Both the position numbers and the translations under genes were made by a program. From assembly GCF_000400505.1 (NCBI RefSeq), contig NZ_CM001857.1:1166532-1230531 (forward strand): DNA of 64,000 nucleotides, written 5' to 3'. Source of the stretch: Musicola paradisiaca NCPPB 2511 (GTDB taxonomy: Bacteria; Pseudomonadota; Gammaproteobacteria; Enterobacterales; Enterobacteriaceae). Under the pieces are notes generated by a model. It saw only the letters and a program-made list of their open reading frames with translations. It searched no databases and was not told where the DNA came from. Every line of letters starts with the position of its first letter. Positions within the stretch are counted from its first letter, which is position 1. Below are positions 12,195 through 22,446 of the stretch, piece by piece.

Positions 12195-12218
12195 GGCAGG
12201 GAGGTGAATCTCCCTGCC
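12195..12218. terminator. Hairpin between convergent rcsC and rcsB
   Basis: ggcagggag (12195-12203) and ctccctgcc (12210-12218) form a perfect 9-bp stem with a 6-base loop. There is no T-run on either side, so it may act as a bidirectional mRNA-end hairpin rather than a strong intrinsic terminator. Confidence 0.6.
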
Positions 12219-12227
12219 TGTCGGCGG

Positions 12228-12884
12228 TTATTCGCTGTCGGCGTCGGCAGGCGATACGCCGACGGAGGAGAGGTAGTTCAGCAGTGCGATGTCATTCTCC
12301 ACACCCAGCTTGGTCATGGCTGATTTCTTCTGGCTGCTGATGGTTTTGATGCTGCGATTGAGTTTTTTGGCGATCTCCGTCACCAGAAAACCTTCGGCAA
12401 ATAAACGCAGCACTTCGCTCTCTTTGGGGGACAGGCGTTTGTCGCCGTAACCGCTGGCGCTGATTTTTTCCAGCACTTTACTGACGCTCTCCGGTGTGAA
12501 TTTCTTGCCTTTTTGCAATGCGGCGAGCGCTTTTGGCAGGTCGGTGGGCGCTCCCTGCTTCAGCACAATCCCTTCGATATCCAGTTCCAGCACGGCGCTG
12601 AGGATCGCCGGGTTGTTGTTCATCGTGAGCACGATGATCGAAAGATGCGGGAAGTGCCGTTTGATGTATTTGATCAGCGTGATGCCGTCGCCGTATTTAT
12701 CGCCGGGCATCGACAGGTCGGTAATTAATACACTGGCATCCAGTTTGGGTAAGTTGTTGATCAGAGACGTCGAGTCTTCGAATTCACCCACCACGTTCAC
12801 CCAGTCGAGCTGTTCGAGGGATTTCTTGATGCCGAAAAGAACAATCGGATGGTCGTCTGCAATAATGACGTTTAAAGTGCTCAT
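12228..12884 (-). CDS. rcsB: Response regulator RcsB
   Basis: 218 residues. The receiver domain has acidic pocket DDHP at 10-13 and phospho-acceptor Asp56 (LITDLSMPG). The C-terminal LuxR/NarL-type helix-turn-helix includes LSPKESEVLRLF and EIAKKLNRSIKTISSQK. RcsB acts as a homodimer or with RcsA. It lies 6 bases downstream of rcsD on the same strand. Confidence 0.98.
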   Translation of the reverse strand: MSTLNVIIADDHPIVLFGIKKSLEQLDWVNVVGEFEDSTSLINNLPKLDASVLITDLSMPGDKYGDGITLIKYIKRHFPHLSIIVLTMNNNPAILSAVLELDIEGIVLKQGAPTDLPKALAALQKGKKFTPESVSKVLEKISASGYGDKRLSPKESEVLRLFAEGFLVTEIAKKLNRSIKTISSQKKSAMTKLGVENDIALLNYLSSVGVSPADADSE

Positions 12885-12890
12885 TGTTTT

Positions 12891-15578
12891 TTACTCATAT
12901 TGTTGGCTGCCAGGCTGCAGCAGCGCAGCGACAAACCCTTCTATCTGATGAAGGATATCTTCAATTTGCGCACGATCCTGGCTGGCGATTAGCTTTTCCA
13001 GCGTTTCACACAACTGCTTGCCGGGATGAAGATTCAACATGGCAAAAACGCCTTTGAGGCGATGTGCCGTTTGTGCAAGTGATAAAAAATCGCCATTCCG
13101 GGTTTCAGTATACAGTCTCTTTAAATCCTCCGGTACTGTCTCAACAAACAGAGAATAGTAGTCACTGTGGCGGAGTTGGCGGGCATAAAACCCGATATCA
13201 TTCCCTTCTTCCGATTGCCCATCTTCAGCGGACGTGTCCAATTGCTGTTCGATAAGCTTCAGCAATCCGTCCAGCAATAACTGGCTGATATTGTAATTAG
13301 TGCGCAGGCGACGGCGTCCAAGCGGCACCAACCGGGTATCGTCGCCAGTGACCAGCAGCGTATCGTCGGCCACTTTTTCCGTACTGTCGGTAATGGTGAT
13401 TTCCGCATCCTGGCTCACCAGCCGCTCATCGTATACCACCACTTCCGCTCCCCAATGATTCACCATTCGACCGACGATAGCGCGTACTTCATCGGAGGTG
13501 ATATCCAGCAACAGCGTGATGCCTTCCAGTAATTTTTCTTCTTCTTCCTCTGGCAGATCATCCGGCTCCATTGGCACCGTCAGAACATATTGACTACCCA
13601 GTCCCGGACGGCTGTTGATCTGCAATTGGCCGCCCAGTTTGCTACATAGCTGATTACACAAGAATAAGGTTAGTCCTGAATTCCGACGGTAACGGTCTGA
13701 CTGTGGGTCGGTTGAATAAGGGTGCCGCAGGTTTTCCGATACCTTGCCGGAGACGTTGGCGCCGGTATCGTTGAGGCTGATGATGAGCGGCCCGGCCGAG
13801 TGGGGGGATTGTTCGCACGACAACGTGATTTTGCCGTAATCGGTATTGGTGATGGCGTAATCCAACAACAGCGACAGCGTTTTCCTCAGCAATTCGCTGT
13901 CTCCGCGCCAGTGTTGACGGATATCCGGGCGATAGTGGTTGAATAACGACAAGCCTTTCTGCTGGATACGCGGCAGTAACTCCAACAGCAAATCGTCAAT
14001 CAGCGTCAGCGGCGAAAAGGAATCTTGCACCAGCTTCCAATCCTGATTTTCCAATCTGGTCTGCAGGGCGATATTTTCCATGAGCCTCACCGCGTCGGCG
14101 GCTTCGGTGATCAGGTGCTGAATCGTCGTTTGCTGGGCTGCCGATGCATCGGTACCGCGTAGCGACTGCGCCAGTTGGTGTACGGTGGACAAAGGTTGTT
14201 TGAGTTCCTGACTCAAATGCTGGAATAGCTGGTGGCGAGCGGCGACATTCTTGTCGTATTCCCGCTGTGCCAACTGCAGTTTTTTGGCCACCAGAATCTC
14301 TTCGTCCTGTTCGCGTAGCAGAAACAGGCAATAACCGGGAATGTGCTGGCTATTGAAGACGCGCACTTCGAACATTTCGTTTTCCACCGAGGCTTGAATA
14401 GCGCCCTGATGCTCTTCGGCCAGCGTGGCGATTTTTTTCAGACTCAGATGAGGATAAAGGCGTTCCGCCAGGGCATTGGCGACGACTATCCGATTGTCGT
14501 CGAAATCGTAGATCAAGACGCCGACCGGCACGCGATTGACGATTTCATCGTACATGTGTTGCTGTCGTTGCATCCGGTGAGACAGATCTTCCCGCGGGCG
14601 GGTGTAGAAACGACGAAAAGCATAGAATCCCGCCAGCGCGACGATCAGGAGTGCCAGATTCAGTACGATCATCCAGACATTATTGCGTACCATGTCGGCG
14701 ATCAGCCGTTCCAGTGGAATGACATAAATGATTTTGATCGGCGCATTCATCAACTGCGCCGACACTTCCAGCAGCGACCCGGAACGATGAATGTCCGTCG
14801 GGATTTCACTCTCCGCATTGGCGTCGACATTGACCGGCGGCGTCTGCGTGCGCAGCATAAAATTTTCCCGCGACAAAGTGCGCGGGATCAAATCGTTGAT
14901 GGAGAGATCGAACGCGATGACGGTAGCCAGATGCCCAGGCTGATTGAAGGTAGTACGCAGCGTGAAGTAGTAGTCGTTGTAAAAACGCAGTTTGCGCAGT
15001 GGAGAAAAGCTTTCCCGTTCATCCAACGTATTGGCCTGTTGCAGCATTTCCGCTTTGCGCGCTTCCACCATATTGGACAGATAACTCCCGCGAAATTGGG
15101 ACGAAATATCTTTTAGCGGCTGCGTGGAAACCATGGTCAGACTGTTGTCCTGGCCATTGAGGTAGTACATCGAATAGATATCGGTTTTTGCGCCCCACAA
15201 GATATCCAGATACTGCGATATACGGTGCAGCGAGCCGAGCGTGCTTTTGTCATGCTGGCCGAAAATCAGCGCATCAACTTTATGGCCGCTTTTCTCTGCA
15301 TAAAATACATTTGGCACCAGCGTAATCAGGTTGACGTTATCATCCGCTGGGGAACCGGCTTCGTTGAGCAGGTTTTTGTAAATCTGATCAGTAAAAAAGC
15401 GGTAAGTATCAATGCGTTTCTGCATGCCTTCCGCGATGTCGACAAGGTCGTTGCGTTTTTCGGTCAGCGTACTATTGATGTAGTTGTAACTGTAAGCTCC
15501 GCTGATCAGCACCAGCAGTAGGGTAAACAGTGCGAAAAAACGGATGATGACGGTTGGCATGAGATTCAGGCTCCACAT
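12891..15578 (-). CDS. rcsD: Phosphotransferase RcsD
   Basis: 895 residues with two membrane segments (about 8-30 and 283-305), a periplasmic region between them, a degenerate kinase-like region that lacks a proper H-box histidine, a receiver-like domain (about 690-790) and a C-terminal HPt domain with His839 (TAHRLKGVFAML). It relays phosphate from RcsC to RcsB in the inner membrane. ATG at 15578 opens the frame, but its upstream spacing is poor. ATG at 15560 has GGAG 10 bases before it and is a good alternative start. rcsB follows after 6 bases. Confidence 0.95.
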   Translation of the reverse strand: MWSLNLMPTVIIRFFALFTLLLVLISGAYSYNYINSTLTEKRNDLVDIAEGMQKRIDTYRFFTDQIYKNLLNEAGSPADDNVNLITLVPNVFYAEKSGHKVDALIFGQHDKSTLGSLHRISQYLDILWGAKTDIYSMYYLNGQDNSLTMVSTQPLKDISSQFRGSYLSNMVEARKAEMLQQANTLDERESFSPLRKLRFYNDYYFTLRTTFNQPGHLATVIAFDLSINDLIPRTLSRENFMLRTQTPPVNVDANAESEIPTDIHRSGSLLEVSAQLMNAPIKIIYVIPLERLIADMVRNNVWMIVLNLALLIVALAGFYAFRRFYTRPREDLSHRMQRQQHMYDEIVNRVPVGVLIYDFDDNRIVVANALAERLYPHLSLKKIATLAEEHQGAIQASVENEMFEVRVFNSQHIPGYCLFLLREQDEEILVAKKLQLAQREYDKNVAARHQLFQHLSQELKQPLSTVHQLAQSLRGTDASAAQQTTIQHLITEAADAVRLMENIALQTRLENQDWKLVQDSFSPLTLIDDLLLELLPRIQQKGLSLFNHYRPDIRQHWRGDSELLRKTLSLLLDYAITNTDYGKITLSCEQSPHSAGPLIISLNDTGANVSGKVSENLRHPYSTDPQSDRYRRNSGLTLFLCNQLCSKLGGQLQINSRPGLGSQYVLTVPMEPDDLPEEEEEKLLEGITLLLDITSDEVRAIVGRMVNHWGAEVVVYDERLVSQDAEITITDSTEKVADDTLLVTGDDTRLVPLGRRRLRTNYNISQLLLDGLLKLIEQQLDTSAEDGQSEEGNDIGFYARQLRHSDYYSLFVETVPEDLKRLYTETRNGDFLSLAQTAHRLKGVFAMLNLHPGKQLCETLEKLIASQDRAQIEDILHQIEGFVAALLQPGSQQYE

Positions 15579-15867
15579 ACCGCAAACGGCAATGCGGACG
15601 ACATTCCGCGGTAATCTCTGTTGGACGCCGGTGTTGGTCGGAGCAGAGGCCGCATTCGCCTGGCGGGCTGAACCGGTGAAAATGCAAGCATGCAGGGACT
15701 TAAATAAGCATTCATCGTTGAAAAGTATCGCTGTAAACCGGACAGGAAAGTATTTTTACCACAATCGTCGAGGGTGATCGATGCAGATGCGATGACAGTG
15801 GGCATCCGTCGGGGAGAGATAGCCTATTTGCATTCAGGTTAAAGATAGGGAAAAGGTGTCTCGCAAT

Positions 15868-15938
15868 AAAAAAATGCCGGATGAACCGGCAATCGGAAGA
15901 TCAATAATGATAAAGCGGAATAGTTAATTGATGACAGC
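15868..15938 (-). ncRNA. micF: MicF-like small RNA upstream of rcsD
   Basis: The transcript would begin gctgtcatcaattaactat, which aligns with the conserved E. coli MicF 5' end with one substitution and one inserted A. It ends in an intrinsic terminator: tgccgg-ttcat-ccggca followed by seven T (15874-15868). A -10 TAGAAT (15950-15945) stands six bases before the predicted start; the -35 is weak. Position and orientation relative to rcsD match E. coli micF. At about 71 nt it is shorter than the 93-nt E. coli RNA. MicF represses ompF-type porin mRNAs by pairing through its 5' end. The divergent ompC expected next to it is absent here. Confidence 0.6.
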
Positions 15939-16108
15939 GATGTCATTCTAAGTCTGACGACCGCAAAAAATTGATCACTTAATGCTGCAATATTGATGCG
16001 GTATTTGGTGAATAAATACGGCATGGTGAAATAAAGAAAATAGTGACGGCAATATAATTTTGGGCGTTTATTATTGCGCCGATTTTTATCATTTAACGCA
16101 TCAGAATT

Positions 16109-16142
16109 CGCCTTCCTGCAACCCGAATTATTTAGGGTATAG
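16109..16142 (+). repeat. Dispersed 34-nt intergenic repeat, copy A
   Basis: The stretch starting cgccttcctg and ending in a gaattatt...atag motif matches 24038-24071 at 29 of 34 positions by eye. It lies between micF and menF, outside any supported gene. The longer element around the second copy is not seen here. Confidence 0.65.
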
Positions 16143-16664
16143 GGGGCGGAGAGTCGGGTTTATGGTGATGAAACCGATGTGCAAGGCATCCTGTGTTGCT
16201 TTTAGCGTAATACCCAATCTGGGCTCATGGCGTGATGAAAGATTATTTCTCTATCATTATTGTGGAGGGAGTTTATTTATACCTATCACTGATTTTTTGG
16301 GTGTGGAAATTAGCAGCAATGAATCATTTTTAATCCGAAATCATTTCTGAATGAATATAAAAATGCCTATTTACAGCGGGAAAATAGTCGGGTGATTTTT
16401 GTTAATTGACCCGATTATTCTGGCCGTATTTTTTATCGGGGTGTCCAGCGTCGTGTTATCGACTGGGCACATTTTTTTGATATCCCAGCGCATTCACCGT
16501 CAGGATCCGGCGTCGCGTGTTCTGGCATCGCTGCTGACGCGCGGGTGGTCAGTCAAAACAATAACATTGGGTGCGGCGTCACCGTCATCCCGGCGATGGA
16601 TAGCTTTTTTTCTGCGTATAGCCCCGTATAATTCCCTACTTTCGGTTAGGGGATCGGGGTTCAC
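16143..16664. other. Gene-poor stretch upstream of menF
   Basis: No reading frame here is convincing. It is AT-rich up to about 16450 and less so after. A frame from 16399 would start with a hydrophobic segment (IILAVFFIGVSSVVL), but it then becomes low-quality and runs over the menF start. In E. coli this neighbourhood holds ompC or elaBA, neither of which is recognisable. It could be a decayed remnant or a long leader. Confidence 0.4.
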
Positions 16665-17987
16665 GTGCAGCAACTCACTGACTTATTGGGGCAGATACAA
16701 AAGGCGCTCGACAAACCTTTGCCCAACCGGCCGGGTTTTCATGCCGTAACGCTGTCGGTGACGTTGGCTGATGCCGGATTATTGCTGGCGTGGCTGGCGG
16801 CCCAACCCGCCTACCCGCAATTTTACTGGCAGCACCGTCAGGATGACGAAGAGGCTGCGGTCTGCGGGCAGGTTTGTGATTTCGACACGATGGCGGAAGC
16901 CGAGCGTTTCCTGCAACGCTACAACACCGATAACAGTGTGCGGATCTGGGGATTGAACGCTTTTGCTAAGCAAGTTGTGGCGGGGAAAGCCCGAACCAGT
17001 TTCCTGTTCTTGCCGCGAGTCGCGCTGCTTAGGCAGGGCGATCGCCTGCGGGTGCGGGTCAATCTGTTTAGTGCGCGTTCGCTGTCTGACGATGCGCTTC
17101 AGGCTCAGGCGTTTATCGGCGGATTGCGCCCTCTGGCGCCGTTGCCGCAGCTGCAAAACCGTATTCTCGGTATTCGGCATTGCCCGACTCGTCAACAGTG
17201 GATAGCACTGCTCCATCTGGCATTAGCGGAGATTCAGCGCGGCAACCTGGAAAAGGTGGTTCCCGCGCGGGCCACCACGCTTAGCCTTGATACGCCGCTA
17301 CGCGCCACGACATTGATGGCGGCCAGTCGGGCGGTAAATCACCACTGTTATCACTTTATGCTCGCATTCGCTCCGTTTCAGGCATTCATGGGATCCAGTC
17401 CCGAACGTCTCTATCGCCGGCGTCTGCAGGCGCTGGAAACCGAAGCGCTGGCCGGAACGGTCGCCGGGCATCCCGATGACGCCCGCGCCGCCGAACTGGC
17501 GGATTGGTTGATGAACGACCGCAAAAATCAGTGCGAAAATATGCTGGTGGTAGACGATATTTGTCAGCGACTGCATCAGGCGGCGCAGTCGCTGGATGTG
17601 ATGCCGCCGGAGGTGGTGCGCCTGCGACGGGTGCAACATCTGCGGCGCACCATTCAGGCCACGCTGCGTCAGGCGAGCGATAGCGAATGTCAGTCGCTGT
17701 TACAGCCGACGGCCGCGGTAGCGGGGTTGCCGCGAGCGGCCGCCAGAGAATTTCTGGCCCGGCATGAGCCGTTTCAACGTGGATGGTACGCCGGCTCGGC
17801 CGGTTATCTTTCCCGCCAACAGGCCGAATTTAGCGTGGCATTGCGTTCCGCCAATGTGATGGATAATGACCTGACGCTGTATGCCGGCGCGGGCATCGTC
17901 GCGGGGTCGGATCCGGAGCAGGAGTGGCAAGAGCTGGAGAACAAGGCGGCTGGGCTGCGATCGTTGCTGGATGACGATATCGCCTAG
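16665..17987 (+). CDS. menF: Isochorismate synthase, menaquinone-specific
   Basis: 440 residues from a GTG at 16665 preceded by a G-rich segment. The chorismate-binding domain is complete: LEKVVPARAT, GSSPERLYRR, ETEALAGTV, NMLVVDDICQR, HLRRTI, PTAAVAGLPR, WYAGSAGYL and GAGIVAGSDPEQEW. These hold the Mg and catalytic residues of the family. It converts chorismate to isochorismate, the first menaquinone step. It leads the men cluster, with a 178-base gap to menD. Confidence 0.96.
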   Translation: MQQLTDLLGQIQKALDKPLPNRPGFHAVTLSVTLADAGLLLAWLAAQPAYPQFYWQHRQDDEEAAVCGQVCDFDTMAEAERFLQRYNTDNSVRIWGLNAFAKQVVAGKARTSFLFLPRVALLRQGDRLRVRVNLFSARSLSDDALQAQAFIGGLRPLAPLPQLQNRILGIRHCPTRQQWIALLHLALAEIQRGNLEKVVPARATTLSLDTPLRATTLMAASRAVNHHCYHFMLAFAPFQAFMGSSPERLYRRRLQALETEALAGTVAGHPDDARAAELADWLMNDRKNQCENMLVVDDICQRLHQAAQSLDVMPPEVVRLRRVQHLRRTIQATLRQASDSECQSLLQPTAAVAGLPRAAAREFLARHEPFQRGWYAGSAGYLSRQQAEFSVALRSANVMDNDLTLYAGAGIVAGSDPEQEWQELENKAAGLRSLLDDDIA

Positions 17988-18016
17988 ACGCGCGGTGTGA
18001 GTGCTACGGATTAAAA

Positions 18017-18032
18017 ACCTATCTCAATAGGT
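18017..18032. repeat. Small hairpin in the menF-menD gap
   Basis: acctat-ctca-ataggt is a perfect 6-bp stem with a 4-base loop, 30 bases after the menF stop. It is too weak for a terminator and lacks a T-run. Confidence 0.4.
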
Positions 18033-18165
18033 GCTAAGGGGGATAACCGGTAACGTTTTATGCTTGTTGCGTCAGTTACTGGTTTACATCAAAGTTGGCA
18101 GAATGAAAAAAATATAATTATTGCCCTGCGAACAGAATAGGTTAGTCACTGCTATTGAGTCGAAT

Positions 18166-19845
18166 ATGTCCACACATGTTTTTAACCGCCATTGGGCGAA
18201 CGTGCTGTTTGAAACGCTGAGTCGGCAAGGCGTGCGTCATGTCTGTATTGCGCCGGGTTCGCGTTCTACGCCGTTGACCCTGGCGGCGGCGGAGCACCCG
18301 GCGCTGATTTGTCATACTCATTTCGACGAGCGCGGCTTGGGGCATCTGGCGCTCGGGCTGGCGAAGGCCTCCGGCGAGCCGGTTGCACTGGTGGTGACGT
18401 CCGGTACTGCGGCGGCAAACCTGTACCCGGCAGTGATTGAGGCCGGGTTAACCGGGGAGCGGCTGGTGGTACTGACGGCTGATCGCCCGCCGGAGTTGAT
18501 CGACAGCGGCGCCAATCAGGCGATCCGCCAGCCCGGCATGTTTGCCTCTCATCCCTCGCAGGTATTAACCCTGCCGCGTCCTACACCGGATATTCCCGCC
18601 TGCTGGCTGGCATCCGCCATCGATGAGGCGATGAACCGGTTACGGCATGGCGCGCTGCACATCAACTGTCCATTCGCCGAACCCCTGTATGGTAAAGACG
18701 ATCCGCTCGCGGATCAGGCATGGTTGCAGGCGTTGGGCGACTGGTGGCGTGAACCACACCCTTGGTTACAGGGGCGCGACGCGACGCCGCAGGCGGCAGC
18801 GCAACCGGACTGGACGCATTGGCGCGAGCAACGCGGCGTGGTGGTCGTGGGCCGGGTTCCGGCCGATCAAGGCTTGCGCATCGCCCGCTGGGCTCAGCAG
18901 TTGGGCTGGCCGTTGATTGGCGATGTCCTGTCGCAAACCGGCCAGCCGCTGGCCTGTGCTGATTTATGGCTGACGCACCCGCAGGCGGAAGAGCTGAATC
19001 AGGCCGATATCGTGGTGCAGTTGGGGGCAAGCCTGACGAGTAAGCGTCTGTTGCAGTGGCTGGCGGCGGTTCGCCCGGCGCAATACTGGCTGGTGGATGA
19101 GATGCCGGGGCGACTCGACCCGACATGGCATAAAGGGCGTCGACTGGTGGCGGATATCGGCGATTGGCTGACGGCGCATCCGTCGATCGAAAGGCCGCTC
19201 TGGGCCCGGCAGGCGGACGCCTGCGCCAGACGCATCGGCCAGCGCGTGCAGCAATGTTTTGCCGATGACGCATTCGGCGAAGCGCAACTGGCCCATCGCC
19301 TGCCGCGTCTGTTGCCGCCGGATGGGCAGTTTTTTGTCGGCAACAGTTTGACCGTGCGATTAGTGGATGCGCTGGCGACGTTGCCGGCCGGTTATCCGGT
19401 TTACAGTAACCGCGGCGCCAGCGGCATCGACGGGCTGATTTCGACGTTGGCCGGCGTACAACGCGCCAATGGCCGCCCGACGTTGGCGGTGATCGGCGAT
19501 TTATCCGCGTTGTACGACGTGAACGCGCTGGCATTGCTGCGGCAGGCGCCGGCACCGCTGGTATTGGTGGTGGTGAATAACGACGGCGGTCAGATTTTTT
19601 CGCTGTTGCCGACCCCGGAGCAGCATCGCGATGCGTTCTACTGCATGCCGCAAGGGGTGGATTTCAGCCATGCCGCGGCGCTGTTCGGCCTGCGGTATGC
19701 CCGTGCCGTCGACTGGGATCATGTGCAGGCCGCCGTGACGGCCGGCTGGCGCCAGTGCGGCGCTACGCTGGTGGAAGTGGTGGTAGAGCCCAAAGCGGGC
19801 GCCGAGATGATGCGCCGGCTGCTGGATGGCGTCCCTTCATGGTGA
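18166..19845 (+). CDS. menD: SEPHCHC synthase MenD
   Basis: 559 residues from ATG 18166, where [13 protein letters not shown] matches the family start; an upstream TTG in frame adds 15 unrelated residues. It is a thiamine diphosphate enzyme: catalytic Glu55 in [10 protein letters not shown], early [14 protein letters not shown], and the ThDP/Mg motif GDLSALYD...NNDGGQIF. It condenses isochorismate with 2-oxoglutarate. Its stop overlaps the menH start. Confidence 0.97.
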   Translation: MSTHVFNRHWANVLFETLSRQGVRHVCIAPGSRSTPLTLAAAEHPALICHTHFDERGLGHLALGLAKASGEPVALVVTSGTAAANLYPAVIEAGLTGERLVVLTADRPPELIDSGANQAIRQPGMFASHPSQVLTLPRPTPDIPACWLASAIDEAMNRLRHGALHINCPFAEPLYGKDDPLADQAWLQALGDWWREPHPWLQGRDATPQAAAQPDWTHWREQRGVVVVGRVPADQGLRIARWAQQLGWPLIGDVLSQTGQPLACADLWLTHPQAEELNQADIVVQLGASLTSKRLLQWLAAVRPAQYWLVDEMPGRLDPTWHKGRRLVADIGDWLTAHPSIERPLWARQADACARRIGQRVQQCFADDAFGEAQLAHRLPRLLPPDGQFFVGNSLTVRLVDALATLPAGYPVYSNRGASGIDGLISTLAGVQRANGRPTLAVIGDLSALYDVNALALLRQAPAPLVLVVVNNDGGQIFSLLPTPEQHRDAFYCMPQGVDFSHAAALFGLRYARAVDWDHVQAAVTAGWRQCGATLVEVVVEPKAGAEMMRRLLDGVPSW

Positions 19846-20615
19846 TGCAGGGGCGTCAGGTGGGGCAGGCGCGTCCGGGCGCTCCCTGGCTGGTGATCCT
19901 GCACGGTCTGCTGGGCAGCGGCGACGACTGGCAGCCGCTCCTGCCGCATCTTGCCGACTGGCCGGTGTTGCTGGTGGATTTGCCAGGGCACGGCCTTTCC
20001 CGCGATTGCCGCACCGACGGTTTTCCCGATGTGAGTCGCCAACTTAATGCGTTGCTGGCGCAACAAGGTATCGAAACCTATTGGCTGATGGGCTACTCGC
20101 TCGGCGGCCGCATCGCCATGTATCACGCCTGTCATGGCGACAGCAGCGGCCTGCGCGGTCTGCTGGTGGAAGGCGGACACCCCGGTTTGACGACGGCCGC
20201 TGAGCGCGAAGCGCGGGCGTTGCATGATGCGGGCTGGGCGCAACGTTTTCGCCGGGAACCCATCGGGCAGGTATTGGCCGACTGGTACCGCCAGCCGGTG
20301 TTCGCCGATCTTTCCGACGCGCAGCGCGCCGCGCTGACCGAACGCCGCGCGCATAATCAGGGCAATGCAGTGGCGGATATGCTGGAAGCCACTTCGCTAT
20401 CCCGTCAGCCGTTGCTGGCGGAGCCGCTGTGCCGGCTCAACATTCCGTTCGGCTACCTGTGTGGTAGCCTCGATAACAAGTTTCAGGCGCTGGCCGCCCG
20501 GTACCGGTTTCGGCTACTGACGGTGGACGGCGCGGGTCATAACGCACATCAGGCGAATCCCGCGGCGTTCGGCGCCCGGATTCGCGAATTTGTTTCGCAT
20601 CCCGCAGAGGAATAA
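19839..20615 (+). CDS. menH: SHCHC synthase MenH, alpha/beta hydrolase
   Basis: 258 residues from ATG 19839, which overlaps the menD end; ATG 19845 is equally possible. The nucleophile elbow is GYSLGGR (Ser87), the oxyanion segment [11 protein letters not shown], and the acid and base are in CGSLDNKF and [15 protein letters not shown] is a MenH hallmark. It eliminates pyruvate from SEPHCHC. Translational coupling to menD is likely. Confidence 0.94.
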   Translation: MVMQGRQVGQARPGAPWLVILHGLLGSGDDWQPLLPHLADWPVLLVDLPGHGLSRDCRTDGFPDVSRQLNALLAQQGIETYWLMGYSLGGRIAMYHACHGDSSGLRGLLVEGGHPGLTTAAEREARALHDAGWAQRFRREPIGQVLADWYRQPVFADLSDAQRAALTERRAHNQGNAVADMLEATSLSRQPLLAEPLCRLNIPFGYLCGSLDNKFQALAARYRFRLLTVDGAGHNAHQANPAAFGARIREFVSHPAEE

Positions 20616-20620
20616 TCCAT

Positions 20621-21478
20621 ATGCTTTATCCGAGTGAAGAACTGCTTTACGCACCGATCGCATGGCACGATTGCAGCGGTGATTTTGTCGACATCCACTA
20701 TCACAAATCTGCCGACGGTATTGCCAAAATCACCATCAATCGCCCTCAGGTGCGTAATGCGTTCCGCCCGCAAACCGTCAAAGAGATGATTCAGGCGCTG
20801 GAAAATGCCCGCCATGACGACGGCATCGGTGTGATTATTCTGACCGGCGCGGGCGAGAAAGCCTTCTGCTCCGGCGGCGATCAGAAAGTCCGCGGCGATT
20901 ACGGCGGTTATAAAGACGACAGCGGCGTGCATCACCTCAACGTGCTGGATTTCCAGCGTCAGATCCGTACCTGCCCGAAACCGGTAGTGGCGATGGTGGC
21001 GGGGTATTCCATCGGCGGCGGCCATGTGCTGCACATGATGTGTGACCTGACCATTGCGGCGGAAAACGCCATTTTCGGTCAGACTGGCCCGCGCGTCGGT
21101 TCTTTTGACGGCGGTTGGGGCGCGTCCTATATGGCGCGTATCGTCGGCCAGAAAAAAGCACGCGAGATCTGGTTCCTGTGCCGCCAGTATGATGCGCAGC
21201 AGGCGCTGGATATGGGGCTGGTCAACACCGTGGTGCCGTTGGCTGAACTGGAGCGCGAAACCGTGCGTTGGTGTCGGGAAATGCTGCAAAACAGCCCGAT
21301 GGCGCTGCGCTGCCTGAAAGCGGCGCTGAACGCGGATTGCGACGGTCAGTCTGGGCTGCAGGAACTGGCGGGCAACGCCACCATGCTGTTCTACATGACG
21401 GAAGAAGGGCAGGAAGGCCGTAATGCCTTTAATGAAAAACGTCAGCCCGACTTCAGTAAATTCAAACGGAATCCCTGA
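20621..21478 (+). CDS. menB: 1,4-dihydroxy-2-naphthoyl-CoA synthase
   Basis: 285 residues, identical in length to the E. coli enzyme. Crotonase fold with oxyanion motifs [11 protein letters not shown] and [12 protein letters not shown], the catalytic stretch [16 protein letters not shown] and the C-terminal tail DFSKFKRNP. It closes the naphthoate ring from OSB-CoA. It starts 5 bases after menH and shares bases with the menC start. Confidence 0.98.
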   Translation: MLYPSEELLYAPIAWHDCSGDFVDIHYHKSADGIAKITINRPQVRNAFRPQTVKEMIQALENARHDDGIGVIILTGAGEKAFCSGGDQKVRGDYGGYKDDSGVHHLNVLDFQRQIRTCPKPVVAMVAGYSIGGGHVLHMMCDLTIAAENAIFGQTGPRVGSFDGGWGASYMARIVGQKKAREIWFLCRQYDAQQALDMGLVNTVVPLAELERETVRWCREMLQNSPMALRCLKAALNADCDGQSGLQELAGNATMLFYMTEEGQEGRNAFNEKRQPDFSKFKRNP

Positions 21479-22446
21479 TGCGACAGGTCACACTCTCTCG
21501 TTACCGCGTGCCGATGGACGCGGGCGTGGTGTTGCGTAACCAGCGTTTGAAAACACGCGACGGGTTAATTGTCCAGCTACAGGACGGCGATCGGCAAGGT
21601 TGGGGGGAGATTGCGCCGCTGCCGCAGTTTAGCCGTGAAACGCTGGCGGAGGCGGAAGCCGCGGCGTTGACGCAACTGCGGCGTTGGCAGGCCGGCGGCG
21701 ATATCGCCGAATGCGCTATTCCGTCGGTAGATTTCGGGCTGAGCTGCGCGTTGGCGGAACTGTCCGGCGAGTTGCCCGCAACCGCCGATTACCGCAAGGC
21801 GCCGCTGTGCAGCGGCGATCCGGATGAGCTGTTCGCCATGTTGCAGCATTTGCCGGATCCGGTGGCTAAAGTGAAGGTCGGGCTGTATGAGGCGGTGCGC
21901 GACGGCATGATCGTCAATTTGCTGTTGGAGGCGCTGCCGACGCTGCGCCTGCGTCTGGACGCCAATCGCAGCTGGACGCGAGCTAAAGCCGAGGGCTTCA
22001 TTCGTTACGTCAATCCTGATTACCGCTCCCGCATCGCGTTTCTGGAAGAGCCTTGCAAAACCCGTGATGAGTCGCGGGATTTTGCCCGTTCCAGCGGCAT
22101 CGCGATTGCCTGGGACGAAAGCGTGCGCGAAGCGGATTTTCGTGTCGAAGCCGAACCGGGCGTCGCCGCGATTGTGATCAAACCGTCGCTGACCGGCAGC
22201 ATCGCCCGTTGTCGCGATCTGGCGCAGCAAGCGCAACAGGCCGGGCTGACGGCGGTCATCAGCTCCAGTATCGAATCCAGCCTTGGACTGACGCAGCTTG
22301 CCCGGCTGGCATGCTGGCTGACGCCGGAGGTGATCCCCGGGCTGGACACGCTGGAACTGATGCAGGCGCAGGTGGTGCGCCCCTGGCCGGACAGCGCATT
22401 GCCGCTGATCGCGGTGCAAGAGCTGGAACGGGTATGGCAAGCCTGA
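21478..22446 (+). CDS. menC: o-Succinylbenzoate synthase
   Basis: 322 residues of the enolase superfamily. The catalytic and metal residues fall at the same numbers as in E. coli MenC: Lys133 (KVKVG), Asp161 (LDANRSW), Glu190 (FLEEP), Asp213 (AWDES) and Lys235 (VIKPS). It dehydrates SHCHC to o-succinylbenzoate. Its start overlaps the menB stop (TGATG) and its end overlaps menE by 13 bases. Confidence 0.97.
   Translation: MRQVTLSRYRVPMDAGVVLRNQRLKTRDGLIVQLQDGDRQGWGEIAPLPQFSRETLAEAEAAALTQLRRWQAGGDIAECAIPSVDFGLSCALAELSGELPATADYRKAPLCSGDPDELFAMLQHLPDPVAKVKVGLYEAVRDGMIVNLLLEALPTLRLRLDANRSWTRAKAEGFIRYVNPDYRSRIAFLEEPCKTRDESRDFARSSGIAIAWDESVREADFRVEAEPGVAAIVIKPSLTGSIARCRDLAQQAQQAGLTAVISSSIESSLGLTQLARLACWLTPEVIPGLDTLELMQAQVVRPWPDSALPLIAVQELERVWQA

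Noticed and set aside
16060-16350. 96-codon frame between micF and menF
   Set aside because: It runs across the dispersed repeat, has no ribosome site and does not resemble a protein family.
18662-19555. 297-codon frame opposite menD
   Set aside because: Ala/Pro/Arg-rich antisense shadow with no motifs.
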